Notes under the pieces: model-generated
Database searches by the model: none
What the model was told of the DNA's origin: nothing
What the model saw: the letters and a program-made list of their open reading frames with translations, nothing else
Origin: Lacunisphaera limnophila
Lineage (GTDB): Bacteria; Verrucomicrobiota; Verrucomicrobiia; Opitutales; Opitutaceae
Direction: 5' to 3'
DNA length: 64,000 bases
Assembly: GCF_001746835.1 (NCBI RefSeq)
Contig: NZ_CP016094.1
Location: 2,170,001-2,234,000, forward strand
Translations under genes and position numbers: made by a program
Shown here: piece by piece, positions 54,691 through 61,975 of the stretch
How positions within the stretch are numbered: position 1 is the stretch's first letter
How the letters are laid out: each line of letters starts with the position of its first letter

Positions 54691-55370
54691 GGCTTCGGGG
54701 CCTCCTTGGTGGGCGCGGCGGGCTGCGGCGGGGCCCCGCCTTCGCTCTGCGAGCTACGGCGCGGTTCGTCCAGTGGCTGCGCCACAGGCGAAGGGTAATG
54801 TCCCTTGGCGCGGTCGAGGACGGCGCCGTGGGGGGTGGGCTCCCATTCGTAGTCGTCGGGAGAGACGTAGTCCCGGCGCATGGGGTGATCCTTGAAGCCG
54901 TCCCACATCAGGATGCGGCGGAGATCGGGGTGGCCGGCGAAGACGATGCCGAAGAGGTCGTAGATCTCGCGTTCCTGGAAATCGGCGGCACGCCAGACCG
55001 GGGTGAGGGACGGCAGGGTGACCTGGTCGGAGCGGTTGGCCGTGCGGAGGCGGAGAATGACGGGCGTGGCACTCTTGAGCGCCATGGAGTAGAGGTGGTA
55101 GACGGCCTCGAGGCAGCCGGGCTGGAGGGTCTTGGCCTTGGTGGCGGGGTCGACGACCTCCTTGTCGGGCCAGTCCACGCCGGTGACGTTCGAGCAATAA
55201 TCGAGCTTGAGGAAGGGGTCGTCGCGGAGGAAGAGGGCGATCTCGCGGGCGGTGGCGGCGTCGAGCAGCAGGGCGTGCTCGGCGGCGGGACCGGGGTTGA
55301 GCACGAGCTCGATCTTCGCCGCGGGGAAGCGGGTCAGGAGGCGTTCGTGGATCTGGGCGAGGGTTTCCAA
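54687..55370 (-). CDS. nuoC: NADH-quinone oxidoreductase subunit C with a REP-derived tail
   Basis: 30-kDa-type subunit, 227 residues. The signature AADFQEREIYDLFGIVFAGHPDLRRILM is followed by DGFKDHPMRRDYVSPDDYEW, after which the normal protein would end. Residues about 194-212 (SPVAQPLDEPRRSSQSEGG) are encoded by a REP-like element and are followed by a short Pro/Ala tail. The tail resembles that of NuoI. 41 bp separate it from nuoB. Confidence 0.93.
   Translation of the reverse strand: METLAQIHERLLTRFPAAKIELVLNPGPAAEHALLLDAATAREIALFLRDDPFLKLDYCSNVTGVDWPDKEVVDPATKAKTLQPGCLEAVYHLYSMALKSATPVILRLRTANRSDQVTLPSLTPVWRAADFQEREIYDLFGIVFAGHPDLRRILMWDGFKDHPMRRDYVSPDDYEWEPTPHGAVLDRAKGHYPSPVAQPLDEPRRSSQSEGGAPPQPAAPTKEAPKP
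54736..54795. repeat. REP-like element inside the 3' end of nuoC
   Basis: Outer arms CCTTCGC (54739-54745) and GCGAAGG (54788-54794), GTGGC-TGC-GCCAC hairpin and CTAC (54754-54757). It aligns over about 55 bp with the nuoI element at 52705-52764 with only a few differences, so both come from one repeat family. Confidence 0.75.
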
Positions 55371-55411
55371 AGAAGGGAAGGTGAGAGAGTGAGGGGGAAG
55401 GTGATCCGAGC

Positions 55412-56083
55412 TCAGGCCTTGCGGGGGAGGGAGGGGGGTGAGAAGCGCGCGGGGTTGTGCGGGGGCTCGAGGTCGTGCGCGCCGTAGTCGGGGATGGGGA
55501 GTTCGCCGGGGTTGGCGGGTCGCAGGTGTTGCGCCTGATCGGGGCCGGCGAGGTGTTCGCCGCGGATCTTGGCCTGCAGCTGGGTAAGCCCGTGGAGGAG
55601 GGCCTCAGGGCGGGGCGGGCAGCCGGGAATGTAGATGTCGACCGGGATATAGCGGTCGATGCCCTTGAGGACGTTGTAGCCCTGCTTGAAGGGACCGCCG
55701 GAGATGGCGCAGGCGCCCATGGCGATGCAGTATTTGGGCTCGGGCATCTGGTTCCAGAGGCGGACGACGAGCGGGGCCATCTTCTTGGTCACGGTGCCGG
55801 AGACGATCATGAGATCGGCCTGACGGGGGGAGGGGCGGAAGATCTCGGCGCCGAAGCGGGCGATGTCGAAGCGGGCGGTGGCGGCGGCGATCATCTCGAT
55901 GGCGCAGCAGGCCAGGCCGAATTGGAGCGGCCAGATGGAGTTGGAGCGGCCCCAGTTGTAGAGTTCCTCGAGGCTGGTGAGCAAAATGCCGTGGCGGCGG
56001 AGCTCCTCGCGCTCGGCGTCGGTCATGGTGCCGGCGGCGGGAAACGGTTCACCCGGCGCGGGCATGTGGGCTGGGTCGCTCAT
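55412..56083 (-). CDS. nuoB: NADH-quinone oxidoreductase subunit B
   Basis: N2 cluster subunit, 223 residues. Ligands are Cys59-Cys60 (GLACCAIEM), Cys125 (GACAISGG) and Cys155 (IPGCPPRPE), as expected. A longer C-terminal tail (about 40 residues, Pro-rich) is present. The start lies close to the nuoA stop (1 bp). Confidence 0.96.
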   Translation of the reverse strand: MSDPAHMPAPGEPFPAAGTMTDAEREELRRHGILLTSLEELYNWGRSNSIWPLQFGLACCAIEMIAAATARFDIARFGAEIFRPSPRQADLMIVSGTVTKKMAPLVVRLWNQMPEPKYCIAMGACAISGGPFKQGYNVLKGIDRYIPVDIYIPGCPPRPEALLHGLTQLQAKIRGEHLAGPDQAQHLRPANPGELPIPDYGAHDLEPPHNPARFSPPSLPRKA

Positions 56084-56084
56084 T

Positions 56085-56456
56085 TTATTTCCACTCCAAG
56101 TGACCGCGGGCCCAGGCCCAGACGAGGCCCTCGGCCAGTAGGAGGATGAATACCAGCATGGTGATGAGCGCGCCTGATGACAGGCCGGTGAAGGCGACGG
56201 CGAAGGGCAGGAGAAAGAGAATTTCGACGTCGAAGATCAGAAAGAGAATCGCGTAGAGGTAATAGTGGGCCTTGAACTGGATCCAGGAGTCGCCGGTGGG
56301 AGCCAGGCCGCATTCGTAGGTGGCGTTCTTGATCGGACCGGGACGGGCAGACTGGAAGAACCTTACCCAGAGCCACGTGACCGACAGCAGTAGCAGGGGA
56401 AAAGCGAGGGCGACGCCAAGGAAGAGCGCGAGGAACGCGTGGGGATGATCGCTCAC
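56085..56456 (-). CDS. nuoA: NADH-quinone oxidoreductase subunit A
   Basis: Membrane subunit, 123 residues, three segments. [39 protein letters not shown] is the family core with the conserved Cys loop (YECG) and the Asp/Glu of FDVE. GTG start. First gene of the operon; divergent from a ferredoxin gene. Confidence 0.95.
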   Translation of the reverse strand: MSDHPHAFLALFLGVALAFPLLLLSVTWLWVRFFQSARPGPIKNATYECGLAPTGDSWIQFKAHYYLYAILFLIFDVEILFLLPFAVAFTGLSSGALITMLVFILLLAEGLVWAWARGHLEWK

Positions 56457-56470
56457 AGGAGAGGGAGCAT

Positions 56471-56500
56471 TGTAAATTGTTTCACGGATTCAATGGCTAA
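56471..56500 (-). promoter_or_regulatory. Possible promoter of the nuo operon
   Basis: On the minus strand TTTACAAT (-10 like TACAAT at 56471-56476) lies 14 bases before the nuoA GTG, so the 5' leader would be only a few bases long. TTGAAT occurs 13 bp upstream, too short a spacing for a standard -35. Weak. Confidence 0.25.
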
Positions 56501-56687
56501 GCACTTTCGTTCGTTGCCAGAAACTGGTCATCCCTTGTGGTGAGGGGGCGGCGTCAGGTCGGTGGGGCGCCCGTGGGACCACCCGGACGAGGTCAATATA
56601 TGCGCGGCTCTGGTCAAACCCTGAGGGGAAAGCGGGCGGATTCCGTGGCACACTGGGCGAAATCCCAACCTCAAAACCCTGACACCC

Positions 56688-56924
56688 ATGGCCACCCTCA
56701 CCGATCGTCTTTCCCTCAACGTTGCCGGACGTTTCTACGTCGATTCCTCCTGCATTGACTGCGACCAATGCCGCACCGAAGCCCCCGAGTTCTTCGGCCG
56801 CGACGGCGACACCGGGACTTCTTTTGTGATCCGTCAGCCGGTGACGACGGAGGAGATCGAGTTGGTGCAGCAGACGGCGAACAATTGCGCCACGAGCTCG
56901 ATCGGCGACGAAGTCGCGGGTTGA
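56688..56924 (+). CDS. Single-cluster [4Fe-4S] ferredoxin
   Basis: Small electron carrier, 78 residues. Cysteines at 22, 25 and 28 (CIDCDQC) and at 67 (NNCATSSIG) would bind one [4Fe-4S] cluster, as in ferredoxins of the Thermotoga/Desulfovibrio small type. No signal peptide. Divergent from nuoA with 231 bp between, so it might be expressed with the complex. Confidence 0.86.
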   Translation: MATLTDRLSLNVAGRFYVDSSCIDCDQCRTEAPEFFGRDGDTGTSFVIRQPVTTEEIELVQQTANNCATSSIGDEVAG

Positions 56925-57021
56925 GGCAGGGCGGTCCGGCTCTGACCGGCTCAAGTCGGGGTGTATCATGGGGGCTGGTCGATGACCGGCCCTGCTCCGT
57001 TTTGAGGGTCGACGCGATCGA

Positions 57022-58023
57022 TCAGCCCATCCGGAGGCCGGGCTCAACCTCGGGATTCAGCCAGGGGAGCTGGTCGAGGTCGGCATTGCCGCCGGTGACG
57101 AGCAGGCCGATGCGCCGGCCGGCGACGGGGATTTTCTGCTCCATCAGCGCGGCGTAGGGCACGGCGGCGGAGGGCTCGATGACCATGTGCAGGGCCTCCC
57201 AGACGGCGCGCATGGCGGCGACGATTCCGGCCTCAGTCACGGTGACGATGTCATCCACATACTGCTGGATGAGGGGGAAATTCTTTTCGCCGGTGCAATT
57301 GGTGCGGAGGCCGTCGGCGATGGTGGCCGGCGTGGGGATGGCGATGCGGCGGCCGGCGCGGAAGGACTGCTGGACGTCGTTGGCGAGTTCCGGCTCGACC
57401 CCGATGATCTGGATTTTCGGGTAGAGGGCCTTGGCCGCCACGGCGGTGCCGCAGAGCAGGCCGCCCCCGCCGACCGGACAGAGGATGACGTCGAGGTCGG
57501 CCGCGTCCTCCAGCAGTTCGAGGGCGGCCGTGCCTTGGCCAGCGGCGACGCGGAGGTCGTCGAAGGGATGGACGATAGTGGCGCCAGTCTGGCGCGAGAC
57601 GCGGGCGCAGGCTTCCTCGCGGGCGGTGAGGTTGGGTTCGCAGAACGTGATCCAGCCGCCGTAGTGGCCCACGTTGCGAACCTTGGACCGGGCGGCGCCG
57701 ACCGGCATGACGATGTGGGCGGTGATGCCGCGGAGCTGGGCGGCGCGGGCGAGGGCGGCGGCGTGGTTGCCGGAAGAGTGGGTGACCACGCCGGTGGCGG
57801 CCTCGGCGTCGGTGAGGGAGAAGACGGCGTTGCAGGCGCCGCGGGACTTGAAGGCGCCGGCTTCCTGGAAGTTTTCGCACTTGAGGAACAGGGCGGCGCC
57901 GGTGGCGGTGTCGAGTCGCTCGCCGGTGAGCACGGGGGTGCGCTTGATGAACGGGCGGATGCGTTCATGGGCGGCGCGGATGGCGGCGAGGTCGAGGGAG
58001 GACAAGCGGCGGAGTCTGGCCAC
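57022..58023 (-). CDS. Threonine dehydratase/serine racemase-like PLP enzyme
   Basis: Fold type II PLP enzyme of 333 residues. Lys59 (GAFKSRGACNAV) should carry PLP; SSGNHAAALA is the phosphate/substrate loop, and PVGGGGLLCGTAVA the glycine-rich phosphate-binding loop. Likely converts L-threonine or L-serine to the keto acid, or racemises serine; no ACT regulatory domain is present, so it resembles the catabolic/racemase type. The frame extends to an ATG at 58077, but residues added there come from a TTTGTG-type repeat, so the GTG at 58023 is preferred; a TTG at 58005 is a third option. Confidence 0.85.
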   Translation of the reverse strand: MARLRRLSSLDLAAIRAAHERIRPFIKRTPVLTGERLDTATGAALFLKCENFQEAGAFKSRGACNAVFSLTDAEAATGVVTHSSGNHAAALARAAQLRGITAHIVMPVGAARSKVRNVGHYGGWITFCEPNLTAREEACARVSRQTGATIVHPFDDLRVAAGQGTAALELLEDAADLDVILCPVGGGGLLCGTAVAAKALYPKIQIIGVEPELANDVQQSFRAGRRIAIPTPATIADGLRTNCTGEKNFPLIQQYVDDIVTVTEAGIVAAMRAVWEALHMVIEPSAAVPYAALMEQKIPVAGRRIGLLVTGGNADLDQLPWLNPEVEPGLRMG

Positions 58024-58091
58024 AAAGAGGCACAAAAAGACACAAAAAAGAGGCGGGATTTTGGCCACGGATTGCACCGATGGGCACGGAT
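58024..58091. repeat. CACAAAGA-type and triple ATCCGTG-type repeats before the PLP enzyme gene
   Basis: 58021-58052 carries CACAAAGAGG, CACAAAAAGA and CACAAAAAAG in tandem. 58065-58091 carries, on the minus strand, ATCCGTG-CCC-ATCGGTG-CA-ATCCGTGG, the same layout as 27544-27570. Both are upstream of a gene on the strand that reads ATCCGTG. Confidence 0.6.
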
Positions 58092-58278
58092 GCAGACCAC
58101 GCGGCCCAGCGGGCGTGCACCCGCGGGGGACACGGTTAGAGGGGGGAGGTGGTTGGGCCAGGAGGAGGTAATCCCCCAGCCAGGATTATTGATCCCTGGT
58201 CATCCGGGGCAAAAACGGCCCGGGGTTGATCCGCGGGAATTCGCGTGATTCGCGGGGGAAGGTGGCTAGGGTGGGGGC

Positions 58279-58665
58279 ATGACCGTCACCAAGCTGCTCC
58301 ACACCCGCATGCGGGTAAACGATATCGAACGTTCCGTTAAGTTCTACACCGAGGCGCTCGGCCTGACGGCCTCCCGCCGGCATACCTCGCCGCGCGGCGC
58401 GCAGCTGGTTTTTCTCAGCACGCCGAACAGCGAGGAAGAGATCGAGCTGTGTCAGATGCCGCCGGGCGCGGCCCCGGTGCAGGTGCAGTCCGACCTGATG
58501 CACCTGGCGTTCGCGGTGGACGACCTGGAGGCCTTTGCGGCGGCCGCGGCGGCCAAGGGTTATGCCCTGAGCGACGGCCCGACCAAGACGGGCAGCGGCT
58601 CGGTGATCGCCTTCATCGACGCGCCCGAGGGGTACGAGGTCGAGCTGATCCAAAAGGCGAAGTGA
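58279..58665 (+). CDS. gloA: Glyoxalase I (lactoylglutathione lyase) type VOC protein
   Basis: Detoxifies methylglyoxal as the glutathione hemithioacetal. The 128-residue protein has metal ligands His8 (LLHTRMRV), Glu56 (EEIELCQ), His75 (LMHLAFAV) and Glu122 (GYEVELIQ), matching E. coli GloA positions. The His/Glu/His/Glu set suggests Ni or Co use. It is convergent with the DNA glycosylase gene and separated by a REP-like element. Confidence 0.87.
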   Translation: MTVTKLLHTRMRVNDIERSVKFYTEALGLTASRRHTSPRGAQLVFLSTPNSEEEIELCQMPPGAAPVQVQSDLMHLAFAVDDLEAFAAAAAAKGYALSDGPTKTGSGSVIAFIDAPEGYEVELIQKAK

Positions 58666-58667
58666 TC

Positions 58668-58730
58668 CGCCTTCGTCCCGCGGACGCGGGACTACGGCGC
58701 GACAAGCCTCGCGGGAGGCTCGTCGGCGCC
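58668..58730. repeat. REP-like element between gloA and the DNA glycosylase gene
   Basis: GTCCCGC-GGAC-GCGGGAC (58675-58692), CTAC (58692-58695) and AGCCTC-GCGG-GAGGCT (58705-58720). It starts right after the gloA stop and ends just before the stop of the minus-strand gene, so it may end both transcripts. The first part shares CGCCTTCG..CTACGGCGCG with the nuoI and nuoC elements. Confidence 0.7.
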
Positions 58731-58734
58731 GGGG

Positions 58735-59673
58735 TCAGCGGCCGCCGAATTTTCGTTCCCAGCTGAAGAGGTATTGCTGGGCGAGGCCGGCGATGGGACC
58801 GAAGTGGGTGCGACCAAAATGGGCGACCTGGGCGGGTTTCCAGCCGTCGAGGCCGTAGCGGCGGGCGAGCGATTTTAGCATCCACGTGTCGACGGGGAAG
58901 GCCTCGAGTTTGCCCGCGCCGAAGAGAAGAACGCAGTCGGCGACCTTTTCGCCGACCCCGGGCAACTGGATCAGGCGGGTCTTGGCGGCGGCGTAGGGCA
59001 GGCGTTCGGTCTCGTCGAGCCAGCCGGGGTGGGCGGCGAGGAATTGCGCCGTCTCCGCAATGTAGCGGGCGCGGAAGCCGAGCTGGCAGGCGCGAAGATC
59101 CTTTTCGGGTATGCTGGCGAGGTGGGACCAGGTGGGGAGCTGGTGACACTGTAGGGCGGCATCGCCGAAGGCCGCCTTGGCGGGGTTCGGCGACCCCGCC
59201 CTACAAACGAGCGGACCGTGGCGTTCAGCGAGGAGGGCGAGCATCTGCTTGATCTGGACGATCTGCTTGGTGGCGCTGCAGAGAAAGCCGAGGAGGGTTT
59301 CGCCGAAGGGCTGGCGGAGGAGGCGGAGGCCGGGGAAGGCGGCGAGGCAGCGGGCGAGGTGCGGATCGCTGCGCCAGGGCAGGGCGTCGGTGTGGGCGGA
59401 CCAGTCAGTGTCGAGGCCGAGGTAACGATGGAGGGCGGGGGCGGCAGCGGGAAGGGGGCTGCGCCAGGCAAGGCCATCGGGCTGCGGGCGAACTTGGACG
59501 AGATGGGTGGACCAGGTGCCGGTCCAGATTTCTCGCGCCGGGTTTGCCGTGGTGCCTGCGTCAGGGGTCCAGCGGAAGCTCTGGCCGCCGTCGAGGGTTT
59601 CGCGGAGGACATCGGAGGAGGGATTCCAGCCGGGGAGCGGCTGCCAGTCGGACCAGTGGTTTTTTTGCGCCAC
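58735..59673 (-). CDS. OGG1-type 8-oxoguanine DNA glycosylase
   Basis: Base-excision repair enzyme of 312 residues, of the eukaryote/archaea-like OGG1 type. N-terminal OGG_N part (LRETLDGGQSFRW, 23-35), helix-hairpin-helix IQLPGVGEKVADCVLLFG (235-252) with catalytic Lys243 and Asp262 (FPVDTW). Residues 157-175 are encoded by a REP-like element within the coding region. GTG start. Bifunctional glycosylase/AP lyase by family rule. Confidence 0.86.
   Translation of the reverse strand: MAQKNHWSDWQPLPGWNPSSDVLRETLDGGQSFRWTPDAGTTANPAREIWTGTWSTHLVQVRPQPDGLAWRSPLPAAAPALHRYLGLDTDWSAHTDALPWRSDPHLARCLAAFPGLRLLRQPFGETLLGFLCSATKQIVQIKQMLALLAERHGPLVCRAGSPNPAKAAFGDAALQCHQLPTWSHLASIPEKDLRACQLGFRARYIAETAQFLAAHPGWLDETERLPYAAAKTRLIQLPGVGEKVADCVLLFGAGKLEAFPVDTWMLKSLARRYGLDGWKPAQVAHFGRTHFGPIAGLAQQYLFSWERKFGGR
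59150..59205. repeat. REP-like inverted pair inside the DNA glycosylase gene
   Basis: Outer arms GTAGGGCGG (59151-59159) and CCGCCCTAC (59196-59204); inner hairpins GGCGGC..GCCGCC (59155-59176) and GGCGGGGT..ACCCCGCC (59179-59200). Reads in frame, giving residues about 157-175 of the protein, between two helices of the glycosylase core. Confidence 0.75.
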
Positions 59674-59679
59674 GAAGAA

Positions 59680-59705
59680 TCGCCTGCAAGCAGGTTCCTG
59701 CCGTT
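59680..59705. repeat. Single REP-like hairpin at the glycosylase start
   Basis: CCTGC-AA-GCAGG (59683-59694). On the minus strand it follows GGCAGGAA. It fills the 30-bp gap between the hypothetical secreted protein gene and the glycosylase gene. Confidence 0.4.
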
Positions 59706-60219
59706 AAGGCGTCGCCGGTTTTTCCCAGAGGTAGCTCTGCTCGGTGGCGAGGACGCGGCCGGTGTCGTCGGTGAGGTCGAGCTTCCACGCGACGGGACCG
59801 GCCTTGGCGTCGGGCCAGTCCGGGCCGGTGAGTCCCAGGTGGAAGACGGTGTCGCCGGCCTTCAGCGGGGTGGTGAAGGTGTGGGTCACAGGTTGCGCCG
59901 TCGCGGCGGAGATGAGTCCGAGCCGGGCGGTGACGGTGCGGGCGGCGGCGGGGTTCGTGACGCGGACGAGGAAGTAGAAACCGGCGCGCTGGTCGGCGTG
60001 GGTGCGGAGGACGGCCTCGCCGCCGGTGTTTTCCCGGCCGGTAAAGTATTCGGAGATGCGCTTGAAGGAGGCGGCGTCGCGCCAGCCGGTGTAGACGCGG
60101 ACGAAGGTCAGCTCGGCCGCGGTGGCGGCGGAGAGGCCAAGCAGCAGGAAGAGGAGACCGCCACGGATGAAACGGGTGAGCACGGGGGAGTTTTTCACGG
60201 GGCGGAGGGGGGCAGGCAA
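59704..60219 (-). CDS. Secreted protein of unknown function
   Basis: I do not recognise the family. 171 residues with a signal peptide (FIRGGLLFLLLGLSAATAA, 17-35), then a beta-rich region: LTFVRVYTGWRDAASFKRISEYFTG (38-62), FYFLVRVTNPA, VARLGLISA-like strands and DTVFHLGLTGPDW. Likely an immunoglobulin-like or C2-like sandwich. Lies between the peptide-binding lipoprotein gene (42 bp upstream) and the glycosylase gene (30 bp downstream) on the same strand. Confidence 0.6.
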   Translation of the reverse strand: MPAPLRPVKNSPVLTRFIRGGLLFLLLGLSAATAAELTFVRVYTGWRDAASFKRISEYFTGRENTGGEAVLRTHADQRAGFYFLVRVTNPAAARTVTARLGLISAATAQPVTHTFTTPLKAGDTVFHLGLTGPDWPDAKAGPVAWKLDLTDDTGRVLATEQSYLWEKPATP

Positions 60220-60261
60220 GGGTGGAGTGGGTGGCGGCGCAGGGCCGGGAGGAGACAGGAC

Positions 60262-61878
60262 CTACTGGAGAAACACTTTCTTATATTGGTGCAGGCCGAG
60301 AAGGGAAGGTTCCCAGCCGCGGACGGCGGGGGCGATGAGGTAGGCGCGGGTGCCGAAAAAGACCGGGGCGATGGGGGCTTGGTCCAGCAGCCGTGCCTCG
60401 GCCTGCTGGAAGAGTTCGTGACGGGCGGCCGGGTCGGGCGTGGCGGCCGCCTGGCGAATGAGGGCGTCGTAGGCGGGGTCGGCCCAGCCAGTCCAGTTGT
60501 TGCCGCCGGTGGAGACGAAGAGGTCGAGGAAGGTGACGGGATCAACGAAGTCACCGATCCAGCCGGCGCCGGAGAGCGTGTAGGCGAGGGTCTGCTGGTT
60601 TTGCACCCAGGTCTTCTGCTCGAGCGGCGTGAGGGTGAGGGTCACGCCCAGTTCCTTCTGCCACTGGGCTTGGAGGACCTCGGCGACGCGGGGTTGGTGC
60701 TCGTCGTTGCGGACCTGGAGGTCGAGGGTGGGCAGGCCCTGTCCGCCGGGAAAACCGGCGGCGGCGAGCAGGGCGCGGGCGGCGGCGAAATCGGTCGGCA
60801 CGGTGGCGCGGGCGGTGTAGCCGGCGCTGGCGGGCGGCGTGAAGTGGCGGGCGGGCGTGCCGGCGCCGCGCAACACGGTGGCCGCGATGGCGTCGCGGTC
60901 GATCGCGAGGGAGAGGGCGCGGCGAACGCGCGGATCGGTGAAGGGCGGCCGGGTGGTGTTGAAACGGAGGAAGATGGCCTGGAGGAACGGGTCGAGTCGG
61001 AGGGCAGCGGGTTGGTCGCGACGGTAGGTCTCGAGCTTGGCGGTGGGCAGGCCGTAGGTGACATGGACCTGGCCGGCGCGGAAGTTGCGTTCTTCGACCT
61101 CGGGGCTGTCGGTGGGGAAGAAGATAATGCGCTCGAGGCGCACGCTCGCGGCGTCCCAGTAGGACGGGTTTTTCGTGACGACGAGGCGGGACTGGGGGGA
61201 CCACTCGGCGAGGGTGAACGGGCCGTTACCGACGAGGTTGCCGGGGCGGGTCCAGGCGGGGAGTCGCTGGCGCAGGTCGCCGAATTGGGCCAGCACGCGG
61301 GGATTGATGGGGAACCAGGCGGGTTGGGCCGTGAGCGCCGGGAGGTAGGGAATGGGCTGTTCGAGGGTGACGCGGAGGGTGTGGTCATCGAGGGCATCGG
61401 CGCCGAGGGCGGTGAAATCGGTGAGCTGGCCGGCGTTGAGGGCGGCGGCGTTTTTAAGCGGGTGGAGGAGGTAGGCGTACTCGGCGGCGAGGGACGGCGA
61501 GAGGATCCGGCGCCAGGCGGCGACGAAATCGTGGGCGGTCAGGGGATCGCCGTTGGACCACCGGGCGGCCGGGCGCAGGTGGAAGGTGTAGGTGAGGCCG
61601 TCCGGGCTGACGGTCCATTTTTCGGCCGCGGCGGGGACGGGTTGCGAGGTGCGTTCATCCAGGGCGCAGAGACCCTCGAATAGGGCGACCGCGATGTTCT
61701 GGTCGGTGTAGGCCGAGATGAGCTGGGGATCGAGTTCCTGGGGTTCGGCCAAGTTGCCAAGGAGGAGGGTGCCGCTGCGGGTGCCGGCGTCGGCGGGGGA
61801 CTCGCGCCGGGTGCAGCCGGCAAGGAGAGCGAGCAGGCCGGACAGCAGGAGAAAGACAACCGGGAGCGGGCGGGACAT
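60262..61878 (-). CDS. Oligopeptide-binding lipoprotein (ABC transporter, OppA family)
   Basis: Solute-binding protein of a peptide ABC importer, 538 residues. Lipoprotein signal with LLAGC, Cys22 being lipidated. Family 5 extracellular solute-binding fold: TLLLGNLAEPQELDPQLISAYTDQNI (38-63), YTFHLRPAARWSNGDPLTAHDFVAAWRRI, GNGPFTLAEW and RRALSLAIDRDAI. The ATG at 61878 puts the lipobox at the right place; the longer frame upstream is unrelated. No permease or ATPase gene is nearby. Confidence 0.92.
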   Translation of the reverse strand: MSRPLPVVFLLLSGLLALLAGCTRRESPADAGTRSGTLLLGNLAEPQELDPQLISAYTDQNIAVALFEGLCALDERTSQPVPAAAEKWTVSPDGLTYTFHLRPAARWSNGDPLTAHDFVAAWRRILSPSLAAEYAYLLHPLKNAAALNAGQLTDFTALGADALDDHTLRVTLEQPIPYLPALTAQPAWFPINPRVLAQFGDLRQRLPAWTRPGNLVGNGPFTLAEWSPQSRLVVTKNPSYWDAASVRLERIIFFPTDSPEVEERNFRAGQVHVTYGLPTAKLETYRRDQPAALRLDPFLQAIFLRFNTTRPPFTDPRVRRALSLAIDRDAIAATVLRGAGTPARHFTPPASAGYTARATVPTDFAAARALLAAAGFPGGQGLPTLDLQVRNDEHQPRVAEVLQAQWQKELGVTLTLTPLEQKTWVQNQQTLAYTLSGAGWIGDFVDPVTFLDLFVSTGGNNWTGWADPAYDALIRQAAATPDPAARHELFQQAEARLLDQAPIAPVFFGTRAYLIAPAVRGWEPSLLGLHQYKKVFLQ

Positions 61879-61975
61879 GGCAGGGTGAAAGTGCGGCTTT
61901 CGGGGACCGGCGCAAGTGACGAGATGAGGGCGGGGTGGGCAAGTTTCCGGGGTTTGTGTCGATAAGGGGGGAACA

